A stretch of 53,652 nt of DNA from the NCBI RefSeq assembly GCF_900103505.1, contig NZ_FNIA01000022.1, positions 1 through 53,652 on the forward strand. The letters run 5' to 3'. Positions 7,709 to 16,173 of this stretch are shown here, in pieces (the stretch's first letter is position 1; each line of letters starts with the position of its first letter). A program made the translations under genes and the position numbers. Source of the DNA: Haloarchaeobius iranensis. Lineage in GTDB: Archaea > Halobacteriota > Halobacteria > Halobacteriales > Natrialbaceae. The notes beneath the pieces were generated by a model. That model was given only the letters and a program-made list of their open reading frames with translations, made no database searches and was not told the DNA's origin.

Positions 7709-8449
7709 CTACTCCGGCGGGTCGCACGTCTCGACGGTGTCACGGAGCCACGCGACTGCCCCGGCGACCGCGTCGGGGTCCGAGCCAGAGACGCGGATGC
7801 GGCCGGGCTCGTCGACCGGCGCGGGGTAGCTCCCGACGGCCACGCCGAACCGGTCGCGGACCTCGCCGAGCGCGCCGCCGAGTGCGCCCTCCGGCCTCGG
7901 CGTGTAGACGGTCTCGCTGGTCCGGTCGCCCGCGAACTCGTCGGCGACGAGGTCGAACATCGACTCCATCTCGTCCGGGATACCCGGGAGGACGTAGACG
8001 TTCGCCACCACGCAGCCGGGGGCCCAGCTCTCGTCTGTTACCAGGGCCCGGGCCCCCTCGGGCAGCGACGCCACCGCGTCGAGGTCCACGTCGAACTCGT
8101 AGTCCTCGGCGAGGGCCGGCTTCTCCTCGCGGAACGCTTCGGCCCGTCGCACCAGCCGCTCGCGCTGGTCCTCGCGGACGACCATCGGGCGGTCGAACGC
8201 CCGAGCGACGGCCTCGACGGTCACGTCGTCGTGGGTGCCGCCGATGCCGCCGGTGACGACGACGGCGTCGAACTGTTCCGAGAACTCCCGGACCCACTCG
8301 GCGATGACGGCCTCGTCGTCGGGAACCGTGAGAACCCGTGTGACGGTGACGCCGCGTCCGGTGAGTTCCTCGGCGAGCCACGAGGCGTTCGTGTTCGTCG
8401 TCTCGCCAGCGAGCACCTCATCGCCGACGGTCAGGAGTGCGACCTGCAT
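7709..8449 (-). CDS. CinA-N/MoaB-like molybdopterin-binding-domain protein
   Basis: The 246-residue protein begins VALLTVGDEVLAGETTNTN and contains VVVTGGIGGTHDDVT, the two signature blocks of the MoCF-biosynthesis/CinA N-terminal domain. The first half is the complete domain. The second half (VANVYVLPGIPDEMESMF onward) corresponds to the region that follows it in stand-alone archaeal CinA-like proteins. There is no C-terminal nicotinamide-nucleotide amidase domain. Related proteins include pyrophosphatases acting on ADP-ribose or nucleotide cofactors, so a molybdenum role should not be assumed. The gene lies 16 bases downstream of the methylthiotransferase gene and may be co-transcribed. Confidence 0.85.
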   Translation of the reverse strand: MQVALLTVGDEVLAGETTNTNASWLAEELTGRGVTVTRVLTVPDDEAVIAEWVREFSEQFDAVVVTGGIGGTHDDVTVEAVARAFDRPMVVREDQRERLVRRAEAFREEKPALAEDYEFDVDLDAVASLPEGARALVTDESWAPGCVVANVYVLPGIPDEMESMFDLVADEFAGDRTSETVYTPRPEGALGGALGEVRDRFGVAVGSYPAPVDEPGRIRVSGSDPDAVAGAVAWLRDTVETCDPPE

Positions 8450-8465
8450 CAGTCTTGACCCCGCA

Positions 8466-9722
8466 TCAGACCGGCGTCCCGAAGGCGTAGACGGTGTTCT
8501 GCCCCGTCACCTCGAGGTCGACGAAGTCGCCGGGTTCGAGGCCGTGCTCCGTGGCGTTCCGGACGATTATCTGCCGGTACGCCGAGTCCCGGCACTTCAC
8601 CGAGTCGCCGGTGCCCTCCTCGACGACGAGGCAGTCCGGCTTCGTCTCGCCGACCATCGCCGCGTAGGCGTCGCCGACGACGTCCATCTTCAGCTCCGAC
8701 ATCGCCTTCGACCGGTCCTTCTTCGTCTGGCCGCCGAGGCCCTTTATCTCCGCGGCGTCGGTGCCCGGCCGCTTCGAGAACCGTGTGACGTTGATCTTCT
8801 CGGGGCGGGTCTCGCGCAGCAGCGCCATGCTCTGTGCGTGGTCCTCGTCGGTCTCCGTGGGGAAGCCGACGATGAAGTCCGTCGAGAGCGTCCAGTAGTC
8901 GAGCGCGTCGTCGAACGCCTCGACGACCTCCAGGTACTCCGAGACCTGGTGCTGGCGGCGCATGTCGCCGAGCACGTCGTCGCTACCGGACTGCACCGGC
9001 GCGTGCAGGAAGTCGTACAGCTCGTCGTGCCTCGCGAAGACCTCGGCCAGTTCCTCGCGGATGCCGTGGACGCCCTTGGGGTTCGCCATGCCGACGCGAA
9101 CGCGGAACTCGCCGTCTATCTCGGTGCAGATGCGGTCGAGCAGCCTGTGCAGCTTCCGCTCGCCCTCGTCCCAGCCGTAGACACCCGTGTCCTGGCCGGT
9201 GATGCGGAGTTCCTTCGCGCCCGCGTGGACCAGCGCGCGAGCCTTCTCGACGTTCTCCTCGACCGACGGCGACTCGATCTTGCCCGTCGCCTGCTTCGTG
9301 ATGCAGTACGAGCAGTCGCTCATGCAGCCCCGGGCGATGGGGAGGATGCCGACGACGCCGTCGAGCACCGGCTCCACGCCGGGACCGGGCGTCGGGCACT
9401 CGCCGTTCGTCACCGCCGTCGGCACGTCGTCCCAGTGGAGTATCTGAGCGTCGACGGCCTCGTCGCGGAACTCCTCGCCCTGGGCCAGCGCCATACAGCC
9501 AGTGACGATGAGGTCCGCCGTCTCGGATTCGAGTTCTTTGGCCCGGCGGAGCATGTTCCGCTCCGTCTTCTCGACCACCGTACAGGTGTTCAGTATCGCG
9601 ACGTCGGCCTGTTCGGGGCCGTCGACGCGGTAGTGTCCCGCGTCGCGGAGCGCCGACTCGATCTGTCGGCTCTCACCCCGGTTGGAGGTGCAGCCGTACG
9701 TCTCGATGTGGTATCGGGCCAT
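8466..9722 (-). CDS. tRNA t6A37 methylthiotransferase (archaeal e-MtaB/CDKAL1 type)
   Basis: The 418-residue radical-SAM enzyme inserts a methylthio group into N6-threonylcarbamoyladenosine at position 37 of ANN-decoding tRNAs. Visible domains are the UPF0004 domain (HIETYGCTSNRGES, ILNTCTVV, VTGCMA), the radical-SAM CxxxCxxC in RGCMSDCSYC, and a C-terminal TRAM RNA-binding domain (CLVVEEGTGDSVKCRDSAY). The start at 9722 was chosen because MARYHIETYGC is the conserved N-terminus; the 10 extra upstream codons are unlikely. The anticodon of the tRNA-Ile gene in this window (GAU) is a plausible substrate class. Confidence 0.92.
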   Translation of the reverse strand: MARYHIETYGCTSNRGESRQIESALRDAGHYRVDGPEQADVAILNTCTVVEKTERNMLRRAKELESETADLIVTGCMALAQGEEFRDEAVDAQILHWDDVPTAVTNGECPTPGPGVEPVLDGVVGILPIARGCMSDCSYCITKQATGKIESPSVEENVEKARALVHAGAKELRITGQDTGVYGWDEGERKLHRLLDRICTEIDGEFRVRVGMANPKGVHGIREELAEVFARHDELYDFLHAPVQSGSDDVLGDMRRQHQVSEYLEVVEAFDDALDYWTLSTDFIVGFPTETDEDHAQSMALLRETRPEKINVTRFSKRPGTDAAEIKGLGGQTKKDRSKAMSELKMDVVGDAYAAMVGETKPDCLVVEEGTGDSVKCRDSAYRQIIVRNATEHGLEPGDFVDLEVTGQNTVYAFGTPV

Positions 9723-9852
9723 TCCTATCCCCTGTTGCCGGTGCGCGTTCAAAAGCGCGACGATAGCCCCCTCCGTGTGTCGGGAGCGCGCTCGTGCCGC
9801 ACCGCCGTCTATTCTTGCCGCAGTTTCTCACGCTGAAACCAAGCCGATGGGG

Positions 9853-9859
9853 TTTTTAC
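9853..9859 (+). promoter_or_regulatory. TATA-like box for the PGF-CTERM gene
   Basis: TTTTTAC lies about 30 bases before the ATG at 9886, in an AT-rich pocket between GC-rich flanks. This is consistent with leaderless transcription. Confidence 0.45.
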
Positions 9860-9885
9860 CTCTCAACTTCAACACATGACTTGTG

Positions 9886-11802
9886 ATGCGAACACAGACC
9901 CGCGCACTCCTGGCACTCGCGCTCGCCGCGTTGCTCGTCACGAGCAGCGTCGGCGCGGTTGCCGTGGGTGGCTCCTCCCTGTCCGCCCTGAACGGCACGC
10001 AGGAGCAAGACGATCTCGAATCGGCAGACGAAATCTACGTCGAGGACGACGGTGACGCCGTCCTCGTCTACCGCGAAGACACGAGTGGTACCGGCACCGG
10101 CCACTACGGTGCCGACCTCTCCGAGGGCCTGTTCCACGTGTTCCTCAACGACACGATGGACGAGGCTCCCGAGGACAACTTCTCCGGTGAGGCCTCGTTC
10201 GAACTCACGCCCGAGTCGATGACGGGCGACGGCGCGTTCTCCATGGACACGCCGGACTCCGTCGAGGACCTCTCCTTCGAGGCTTCGGGCGAGCAGACCC
10301 GCGAGAACGCCCAGGGCTCGGTCTCCCTCGACGGGACGTTCACCAGCGAGTCCGGCACCGCCTCGACTGGCACCTCGATGGTCGAGTCCGTCTCGACCGA
10401 GGGCTCGATGACGACGACCGGGAGCACGTTCTCGACTGACGGCTCCGTCAGCGCGACGTTCTCCGAGGACCCCGGCATGGACGAGATGCACTTCGCGTTC
10501 ACGCTCGAGGAGCGCGAGGACAGCTACGTCCTCTCCGGCGAACAGGACTACGTCGTCGGCTCCTACAGCGCCGACTCGTGGAACACCCGCGAGAGCGCCC
10601 GTCGCAGCCTCGAGGCCCAGTTCGGCGTCGTCGCCCGCCAGCTCGACGGTGAGGTCTCCGTCACCGTCGACTCGCACTCGTTCGACAGCGACACCAACCG
10701 GGTCGACATGAGCTACACGGTCGAGTTCACCGGCGTCGACGAGGCCGTCTCCGAGCAGCTGACGACGGCACTCGCGTCCTCCCAGCAGATGGACCTCTCC
10801 GAGAGCGAGGCCGAGGACCTGGCCCAGCGCCTCCAGTCCGTCGAGCTGACCGAGCTCTCCACGACCGTCGACGTGACGAGCGAGGAGGCCAGCGCGAGCT
10901 GGTCGGTCCAGATCGACAACTACGACGAGGCCTCCCTGGCGATGCTCGACATCGCCGAGGCCTCGGAGATGAACAGTAGCCAGATGAACCTCGAAGACAC
11001 CCGGGCCCGCATCGAGGCCCAGCAGGCGGCCGACCTCACCCAGGAGTACACCTGGAACGGCTCGGTCTCCTCGCCCGACCAGAGCACCGCGGAGGTCCAG
11101 TTCGCCGCAGACTACCGGACCGAGAACTGGGGCTCCTATGTCGAGGAGCTCGAGAGCCGGGGCGTCGAGTGGTCCGGCGACACCGAGTTCTCAGCGAGCG
11201 CCCGGACCGAGAACGGCGAGCTGACCGCCGAGATGTCCGCCACCTTCAGTCAGGAAGAGCTCGTGAGCGGAGCTATCGACAGCATGCTCCAGTCGAGCGA
11301 GGGCACGGGCAGCGACCAGTCCCGTGCCATGCTCGAGGCCTTCCAGCAGTCCGAGTTCGAGACGGCCAAGATGGACGTCTCGATGGAGGACCGCACCGTC
11401 TCCTTCGAGGCCGGTGCGAGCTTCGACAACGTCTCCGCCTTCCGTGACGTGATGCAGGACGAGTACGGAAAGGATCTGAGCGTCGAGAGCGCCTACGGCG
11501 AGCTCACCGGTGACGAGAGCGTCACCTACGTCCGGCTCTCCGGTGCCGTCTCCGGGGACGCCAGCGAGTCCGACGTGCGAGAGCTCGCGGTCGTCGGCGA
11601 CGAGACCGATGTCCACATGCCCGGCGACTGGGACCCCGACGAGAAGGACTTCCCCGAGATGGACACCCAGGAGGCCCGTAACTACCTGAGCGTCGACGAC
11701 GACGGCGGTGGCCTGCTCGGCGGCATGCCCGGCTTCGGGCCGGCCGTCGCGCTCGTCGCGCTCGTCGCACTCGCACTGTTCGGCCGCCGTCGCGCCGAAT
11801 AA
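9886..11802 (+). CDS. Large secreted PGF-CTERM surface protein
   Basis: The 638-residue protein starts with a Sec signal peptide (RALLALALAALLVTSSVGAVA) and ends with GGMPGFGPAVALVALVALAL then RRR. That end is the PGF-CTERM signal cut by archaeosortase ArtA and swapped for a lipid anchor. The mature region is Ser/Thr/Glu-rich and acidic, with several stretches that look like repeats of one fold (the DYVVGSYS, FAADYRTENWGS and VRLSGAVSGD segments). Asn-x-Ser/Thr sites are present. No enzyme domain was recognised. A GTG three bases before the ATG is possible but unlikely. It faces deoC convergently. Confidence 0.85.
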   Translation: MRTQTRALLALALAALLVTSSVGAVAVGGSSLSALNGTQEQDDLESADEIYVEDDGDAVLVYREDTSGTGTGHYGADLSEGLFHVFLNDTMDEAPEDNFSGEASFELTPESMTGDGAFSMDTPDSVEDLSFEASGEQTRENAQGSVSLDGTFTSESGTASTGTSMVESVSTEGSMTTTGSTFSTDGSVSATFSEDPGMDEMHFAFTLEEREDSYVLSGEQDYVVGSYSADSWNTRESARRSLEAQFGVVARQLDGEVSVTVDSHSFDSDTNRVDMSYTVEFTGVDEAVSEQLTTALASSQQMDLSESEAEDLAQRLQSVELTELSTTVDVTSEEASASWSVQIDNYDEASLAMLDIAEASEMNSSQMNLEDTRARIEAQQAADLTQEYTWNGSVSSPDQSTAEVQFAADYRTENWGSYVEELESRGVEWSGDTEFSASARTENGELTAEMSATFSQEELVSGAIDSMLQSSEGTGSDQSRAMLEAFQQSEFETAKMDVSMEDRTVSFEAGASFDNVSAFRDVMQDEYGKDLSVESAYGELTGDESVTYVRLSGAVSGDASESDVRELAVVGDETDVHMPGDWDPDEKDFPEMDTQEARNYLSVDDDGGGLLGGMPGFGPAVALVALVALALFGRRRAE

Positions 11803-11820
11803 GGAACCGCCGCGCGCCGA

Positions 11821-12462
11821 CTACTCGTTTTCTTCGTAGTCCGCGACGATAGCGACGCCGCTGGACGCGCCGATGCGGACCGCGCCGGCGTCGAACATCG
11901 CCTTCGCGTCGGCCCACGAGCCGACGCCGCCGCTCGCCTTCACGGGGAGGTACTCGCTCATCAGCTCGACGTCTTCGACCTCGGCCCCGCCGTCGGCGAA
12001 GCCGGTCGAGGTCTTCACCATGTCGGCGTCGGCGTCCGCGGCGGCCTTGCAGGCGGCGTGTTTCTCCTCGTCGGTGAGCAGCGCCGTCTCGATGATGACC
12101 TTCACCGGCACGGGCACCGCGGCGACCAGCTCCTCCAGCTCGTCGTGGACCGTGCCCGAGTCGCCCGCCTTCAGCCGGCCGACGTTGATGACCACGTCCA
12201 GCTCGTCGGCGCCGTCGTCCCACGCCGCGACGGCCTCGTCGCGCTTCATCTCGGGCGTGTTGTTGCCGTGCGGGAAGCCGATGACCGTCGCCAGCGTCAC
12301 GTCGGGCGCGTAGTCGGCGGCCTCCTCGACGAAACACGGCGGGATGCAGGCGTTCATCCCGTGTTCGGCGGCCTCGTCGAGGACGCGTTCCACGTCGTCG
12401 AGCGTCGTCTCCGGACCGAGCACGGTGTGGTCGATGCTCGCGGCGAGTTCGTCGCGGTTCAT
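11821..12462 (-). CDS. deoC: Deoxyribose-phosphate aldolase
   Basis: The 213-residue TIM-barrel enzyme cleaves 2-deoxyribose-5-phosphate to acetaldehyde and glyceraldehyde-3-phosphate in deoxynucleoside breakdown. The Schiff-base Lys is K150 in VKTSTGF, the second catalytic Lys is K175 in VKASGGV, and D89 in LDVVINVG is the proton-relay Asp. The N-terminal [10 protein letters not shown] is also canonical. It is divergent from the ribose-1,5-bisphosphate isomerase gene with a 132-base gap. Together with the kinase and phosphorylase downstream this marks a nucleoside-salvage neighbourhood. Confidence 0.94.
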   Translation of the reverse strand: MNRDELAASIDHTVLGPETTLDDVERVLDEAAEHGMNACIPPCFVEEAADYAPDVTLATVIGFPHGNNTPEMKRDEAVAAWDDGADELDVVINVGRLKAGDSGTVHDELEELVAAVPVPVKVIIETALLTDEEKHAACKAAADADADMVKTSTGFADGGAEVEDVELMSEYLPVKASGGVGSWADAKAMFDAGAVRIGASSGVAIVADYEENE

Positions 12463-12594
12463 GGCTCCCCGTTGTGGGGCAGGGGGTATAGTAGTCGCCG
12501 GTCGTCACCGATGGGCCAGTACTCCTCCGTAGCCCTCCCGAGACGCCGCCTCGCGCCGCGCCATTTTTGTGTCGTGGCGGCCGAGGTGAGAGGT

Positions 12595-13554
12595 ATGACC
12601 GACGTACATCCGGACGTTGCCGACACCGCCGACGACATCGCGACGATGGAGATTCGCGGTGCGGCGACCATCGCGGACGCGGCCGCCGGGGCGCTCGCGA
12701 CGGCGGCCCGCGAGTCCGACGCCGACTCGCCCGCGGCGTTCCGCGAGGACCTCCGGCGGGCGGCGAAGGCGCTGTACGAGACACGACCGACCGCGGTGAG
12801 CCTGCCGAACGCGCTCCGGTTCGTGATGGCCGACGTGACCGGCGACACCGTCGCTGAGCTGCGCGAGTCCGCCGTCGCCAGCGCCGAGGCGTTCCAGCGC
12901 GAGCTCGACCAGGCCCAGGCGCGACTCGGCGAGGTCGGCGCGAACCGGCTCCGGGACGGCGACGTGGTGATGACCCACTGCCACTCGACGGACGCGCTGT
13001 CGTGCGTGAAGGCCGCGGTCGACCAGGGCAAGCACATCGAGGCCATCGTCAAGGAGACCCGGCCGCGCAAGCAGGGCCACATCACCGCCGAGGAGCTGCG
13101 CGACTGGGGCGTCCCCGTCACCATGATCGTCGACAGCGCGGCCCGGCGGTACCTCGACCGGGTCGACCACGTGGTCGTCGGCGCGGACTCCATCGCGGCC
13201 GACGGGAGCGTCATCAACAAGATCGGCACGTCGGGGCTGGCGGTGAACGCCCGTGACCGGGGCGTGCCCATCATGGTCGCCGCACAGACCATCAAGCTGC
13301 ACCCGGACACGCTGACCGGCCACACCGTCGAGATAGAGATGCGCGACGAAAGCGAGGTCATCGGCGACGCGGAGCGCGAGCGCATCCAGGGCGACCCCGA
13401 CGGCTTCGCCGTCGAGAACCCGGCCTTCGACGTGACACCGCCGCGGTACGTCGACGCCATCGTCACCGAACGCGGACAGTTCCCGCCCGAGAGCATCGTC
13501 GTCCTGATGCGGGAGCTGTTCGGCCGTGACACCGCGCGCCCGTGGAAGGCATGA
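12595..13554 (+). CDS. Ribose-1,5-bisphosphate isomerase
   Basis: The 319-residue protein belongs to the eIF2B/MtnA superfamily and best fits archaeal ribose-1,5-bisphosphate isomerase, which makes ribulose-1,5-bisphosphate. The predicted catalytic Cys is C129 in THCHSTDALSC and the Asp is D198 in VVVGADSIAADG. Both sit four residues earlier than in the characterised Thermococcus enzyme (C133, D202). IRGAATIADAAA at 20-31 is the sugar-binding IRG block. The ATG at 12595 was chosen because the long upstream extension overlaps deoC. MtnA-type isomerase or an eIF2B subunit are less likely, given the Cys/Asp pair and genomic context. Confidence 0.88.
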   Translation: MTDVHPDVADTADDIATMEIRGAATIADAAAGALATAARESDADSPAAFREDLRRAAKALYETRPTAVSLPNALRFVMADVTGDTVAELRESAVASAEAFQRELDQAQARLGEVGANRLRDGDVVMTHCHSTDALSCVKAAVDQGKHIEAIVKETRPRKQGHITAEELRDWGVPVTMIVDSAARRYLDRVDHVVVGADSIAADGSVINKIGTSGLAVNARDRGVPIMVAAQTIKLHPDTLTGHTVEIEMRDESEVIGDAERERIQGDPDGFAVENPAFDVTPPRYVDAIVTERGQFPPESIVVLMRELFGRDTARPWKA

Positions 13555-13638
13555 ACGTACGGGGAACGGTCGGTCGTGTAACTTTCCGACGGTAGCCGAC
13601 CGGAACCTTCTTTCCTGTTGCTCTCACGATATGCGACC

Positions 13639-14514
13639 ATGGTACTTGCAGGGGCAGAGCTACCGCCGCTCGTCTACGCGGTGCCGCTCGTGCTCGCCTT
13701 CCTCGGGGTAGTGGCGTTACTCTGGGCGGTCCACCCGCCCGTCACGGACTGGACGGCCGTCGCGTTCGTCCCGTGGATGCTCACGGGGGCGATACTCCAC
13801 GTCCTCTACGTGCTCGACGTCTACCCCGCCTCGGTCGAACCCCTGTTCGGTACGCTCACGGTCTACATCACGACGGCGACGGTGGCGGCTCTCGTCTGGA
13901 TACTGATGACGTTCCTCGCCGCGGTCCGCCAGCACTTCGACGCCGACAGGGGCCTGGGAACCGTCGGCACCGGCTTCGGCGTGACGTTCGTCATGTTCGC
14001 CATCCTCACGTCGCTCGAGAACGGGACGTTCACCCCGTTCTGGTCGGTCATCGGCGCCGTCGTCGCGGCGGTCGTCGCGGCGGTCGCCTGGGTGCTGTTG
14101 AGCCTGCGCTACACGGAGGTCGCCGCCAAGACCGGCCGTACCGGCGCAGTCGTCGTCTTCGCCCACACGGTCGACGGTATCACGACCGCCATCGGCTACG
14201 ACCAGCTCGGCGGGGGCGAGCGCGTCGTCCTCTCGAAGTACATCCTGCAGGCGGGCGAGCAGCTCCCGACGTACGACGCCATCGGCGCGGGCTGGCTGTT
14301 CGTCCTCGTGAAGGTGCTGCTGGCGCTCGTCGTCGTCGCGGCGTTCAAGGAGTACATCGACGAGCAGCCCCGATACGGCCGGCTCGCGCTGGCGTTCGTC
14401 GCGGCCGTCGGCTTCGGTCCCGGGCTGCACAACCTGCTGCTCTTTGCGGTGTCGAGCGACGTGACGGCCGCGGACGTGCCACTCGCCATCGCACACGTCG
14501 CGGGGGTGGCCTGA
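13639..14514 (+). CDS. DUF63-family integral membrane protein
   Basis: The 291-residue protein has about seven to eight hydrophobic segments, including PLVLAFLGVVALLWAVHPP, LTGAILHVLYVLDVYPAS, YITTATVAALVWILMTFLAA and VLLALVVVAAFKEYIDEQPR. The DUF63 hallmark GAVVVFAHTVDGITTAIGYD is present, along with the closing GFGPGLHNLL. The archaeal DUF63 family has no assigned function. Its TGA is followed directly by the GTG of the PfkB kinase gene, so the two are translated from one message. A transport or membrane role linked to the kinase substrate is possible but only inferred. Confidence 0.85.
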   Translation: MVLAGAELPPLVYAVPLVLAFLGVVALLWAVHPPVTDWTAVAFVPWMLTGAILHVLYVLDVYPASVEPLFGTLTVYITTATVAALVWILMTFLAAVRQHFDADRGLGTVGTGFGVTFVMFAILTSLENGTFTPFWSVIGAVVAAVVAAVAWVLLSLRYTEVAAKTGRTGAVVVFAHTVDGITTAIGYDQLGGGERVVLSKYILQAGEQLPTYDAIGAGWLFVLVKVLLALVVVAAFKEYIDEQPRYGRLALAFVAAVGFGPGLHNLLLFAVSSDVTAADVPLAIAHVAGVA

Positions 14515-15396
14515 GTGCCGCGGGTGGTGACCGCGGGCCACGTCAACTGGGACGTGACCCTCCGCGTCGACCGGCTGCCCGAACCGGACGGCGAGTCACG
14601 GATCCGCTCGCAGCAGTCGTCCGGCGGGGGGAGCGCGGCTAACGTCGCCGTCGCGCTCTCGGGGCTGAACGTCGACGCCGGGCTCGTCGGGAGCGTCGGC
14701 GACGACGAGAACGGCCTGCTCGCCCGTCGCGAACTCGACGAGGCCGGCGTCGACCTCCGGGGCCTGCTGACCGTCTCGGACGGCCAGACCGCCGTGAAGT
14801 ACCTGCTCGTCGACGAGCAGGGCGAGGTCGCGGTGCTCGGTAACGACGGCGCGAACGAGGCGGTCACCCCCGACGACGTGGACCCCGACTACGTCCGCGC
14901 GGCCGACCACGTCCACCTGACGAGCCAGCGCCCCGACACCGCGGCGGCCCTCGCCGAGACTGCCTCGGCGGCGGGCGTGCGCGTCAGCTTCGACCCGGGC
15001 CGGCGACTCGCCGACCGGGACTTCTCGCGGGCGCTCGACGCCGCCGACATCCTGTTCCTGAACGACCGCGAGGCGGAGAGCGTGCTCGAGGCGGAGTACC
15101 CCGGCTCCGCGTTCGCGGACCGCGTCCTCGTCATCAAGCACGGCAGCGAGGGGGCGGTCGTCCACACGCCGGACGCGACGTACGAGCACCCGGGGTTCGG
15201 CGTCGACCCCGTCGACACGACCGGCGCGGGCGACGCCTTCGCGGCGGGCTTCGTCGCGGCGCTGCTCGAGGTCGAGGACTACGAGCGGGCCGTCGAGCAC
15301 GGGAACGCCTGCGGGGCGCTCGCGGCCGCCGCGGAGGGTGCCCGCGCCGCGCCGACGGAGAGCGAGCTCCAGGCGTTCCTCGACGAGCAGTACTGA
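14515..15396 (+). CDS. PfkB-family sugar/nucleoside kinase, candidate ribose-1-phosphate kinase
   Basis: The 293-residue ribokinase-fold enzyme starts at GTG immediately after the DUF63 stop. It shows the N-terminal GHVNWDVTLRVDRLP, the GGGSAANVAVALSGL signature 1, and the signature 2 DTTGAGDAFAAGF with the catalytic base D240. PfkB enzymes phosphorylate sugars or nucleosides with ATP or ADP. The location one gene after ribose-1,5-bisphosphate isomerase, and near a nucleoside phosphorylase, makes ribose-1-phosphate kinase the leading hypothesis. Inosine/adenosine kinase, ribokinase or 2-keto-3-deoxygluconate kinase are alternatives that only assay or phylogeny can exclude. Confidence 0.88.
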   Translation: MPRVVTAGHVNWDVTLRVDRLPEPDGESRIRSQQSSGGGSAANVAVALSGLNVDAGLVGSVGDDENGLLARRELDEAGVDLRGLLTVSDGQTAVKYLLVDEQGEVAVLGNDGANEAVTPDDVDPDYVRAADHVHLTSQRPDTAAALAETASAAGVRVSFDPGRRLADRDFSRALDAADILFLNDREAESVLEAEYPGSAFADRVLVIKHGSEGAVVHTPDATYEHPGFGVDPVDTTGAGDAFAAGFVAALLEVEDYERAVEHGNACGALAAAAEGARAAPTESELQAFLDEQY

Positions 15397-15397
15397 C

Positions 15398-15487
15398 TCA
15401 CTGCCGGGCGGTCGACAGCGCGTCCCAGTTCAGCTGGCTGGCGAGGAACACCGCGACGAACGTCACCACTCCGAGCCCGACAGCCAT
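15398..15487 (-). CDS. Possible 29-aa single-TM peptide or gene remnant
   Basis: The frame reads MAVGLGVVTFVAVFLASQLN and ends TARQ; its stop lies one base from the convergent PfkB stop. Upstream the same frame continues as an Arg-rich stretch (RPRRTRLRRRRVLP) but has no ATG or GTG, as if a longer protein with a basic N-terminus and one TM helix had lost its start. It could be a real micro-protein or the tail of a decayed gene. The rest of 15488-15698 shows no supportable gene. Confidence 0.3.
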   Translation of the reverse strand: MAVGLGVVTFVAVFLASQLNWDALSTARQ

Positions 15488-15698
15488 CGGCAGGACCCGA
15501 CGTCGGCGGAGCCGGGTGCGCCGGGGGCGAACGCGGTGAGCAGACTGATGACGACGCCCTGCGTCGACGCCCTGACCGCGTCCTCGCGGGGGTACCGTCT
15601 CCCATTGAAGCGAGGCGTGAGGCGCCTCCTCGAAAACGGCTTCGGCGGGGCGGCCCGGATGCCACGGGATTAAGGGCCGACCGGGCGAAGCCGGCGCC

Positions 15699-16136
15699 AT
15701 GTCGACGGTCACGACGCTTGCGGTGTGTGCGGCCGCCGGACTGGCCGGCGCACTGGTGATGGACGTGCCGATGGCGCTCATGCCCGAAGGGTTCACGCCG
15801 GCCGCCGTCGCGGCCTCGAAGCTCCAGCGCCGTCCGGTCGGGGCGGTGTCGAGTCTCGCGACGCAGGTCGTCCACCACGGCACGGGGGTGGTCGGCGGGC
15901 TCGGTCTCGGCGTCGCCGTCGTCGCGCTCGAACCGCGGCTCGGCACGTGGGCGGCCGTCGTGCTCCCGGCGACGCTGTTCACGGTCTTCATCATGAACTT
16001 CTTCGGCTTCGTCGTGCTCCCGACGGCGGGTCTCGACGACGACCGGCGGGAGGCGACGTTCCTCCAGTGGCTGTTCTCGGCGGTCGTCTACGGCGTCGTG
16101 CTGACTGCCGTGGCGCTGTTCGGACTCGGCGCGTGA
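15699..16136 (+). CDS. Four-TM membrane protein of unknown function
   Basis: The 145-residue protein has four hydrophobic segments: TLAVCAAAGLAGALVMDVPM, TGVVGGLGLGVAVVAL, AVVLPATLFTVFIMNFFGFV and LFSAVVYGVVLTAVALFGL. Short polar loops (EGFTPAAVAASKLQRRP, DDDRREATFLQW) separate them. No family was recognised with certainty. It lies between the PfkB and nucleoside phosphorylase genes on the same strand, 37 bases before the latter. A T-rich run at 16141-16150 may end its transcript and also act as the next promoter. Confidence 0.7.
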   Translation: MSTVTTLAVCAAAGLAGALVMDVPMALMPEGFTPAAVAASKLQRRPVGAVSSLATQVVHHGTGVVGGLGLGVAVVALEPRLGTWAAVVLPATLFTVFIMNFFGFVVLPTAGLDDDRREATFLQWLFSAVVYGVVLTAVALFGLGA

Positions 16137-16173
16137 CGAACGTTTTTTCTCGGACTCCGGCGAAACCGTGGGT

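Noticed and set aside
12595-13554. eIF2B alpha/delta subunit or methylthioribose-1-phosphate isomerase
   Set aside because: C129 and D198 align with the catalytic pair of archaeal ribose-1,5-bisphosphate isomerase, and salvage genes surround it.
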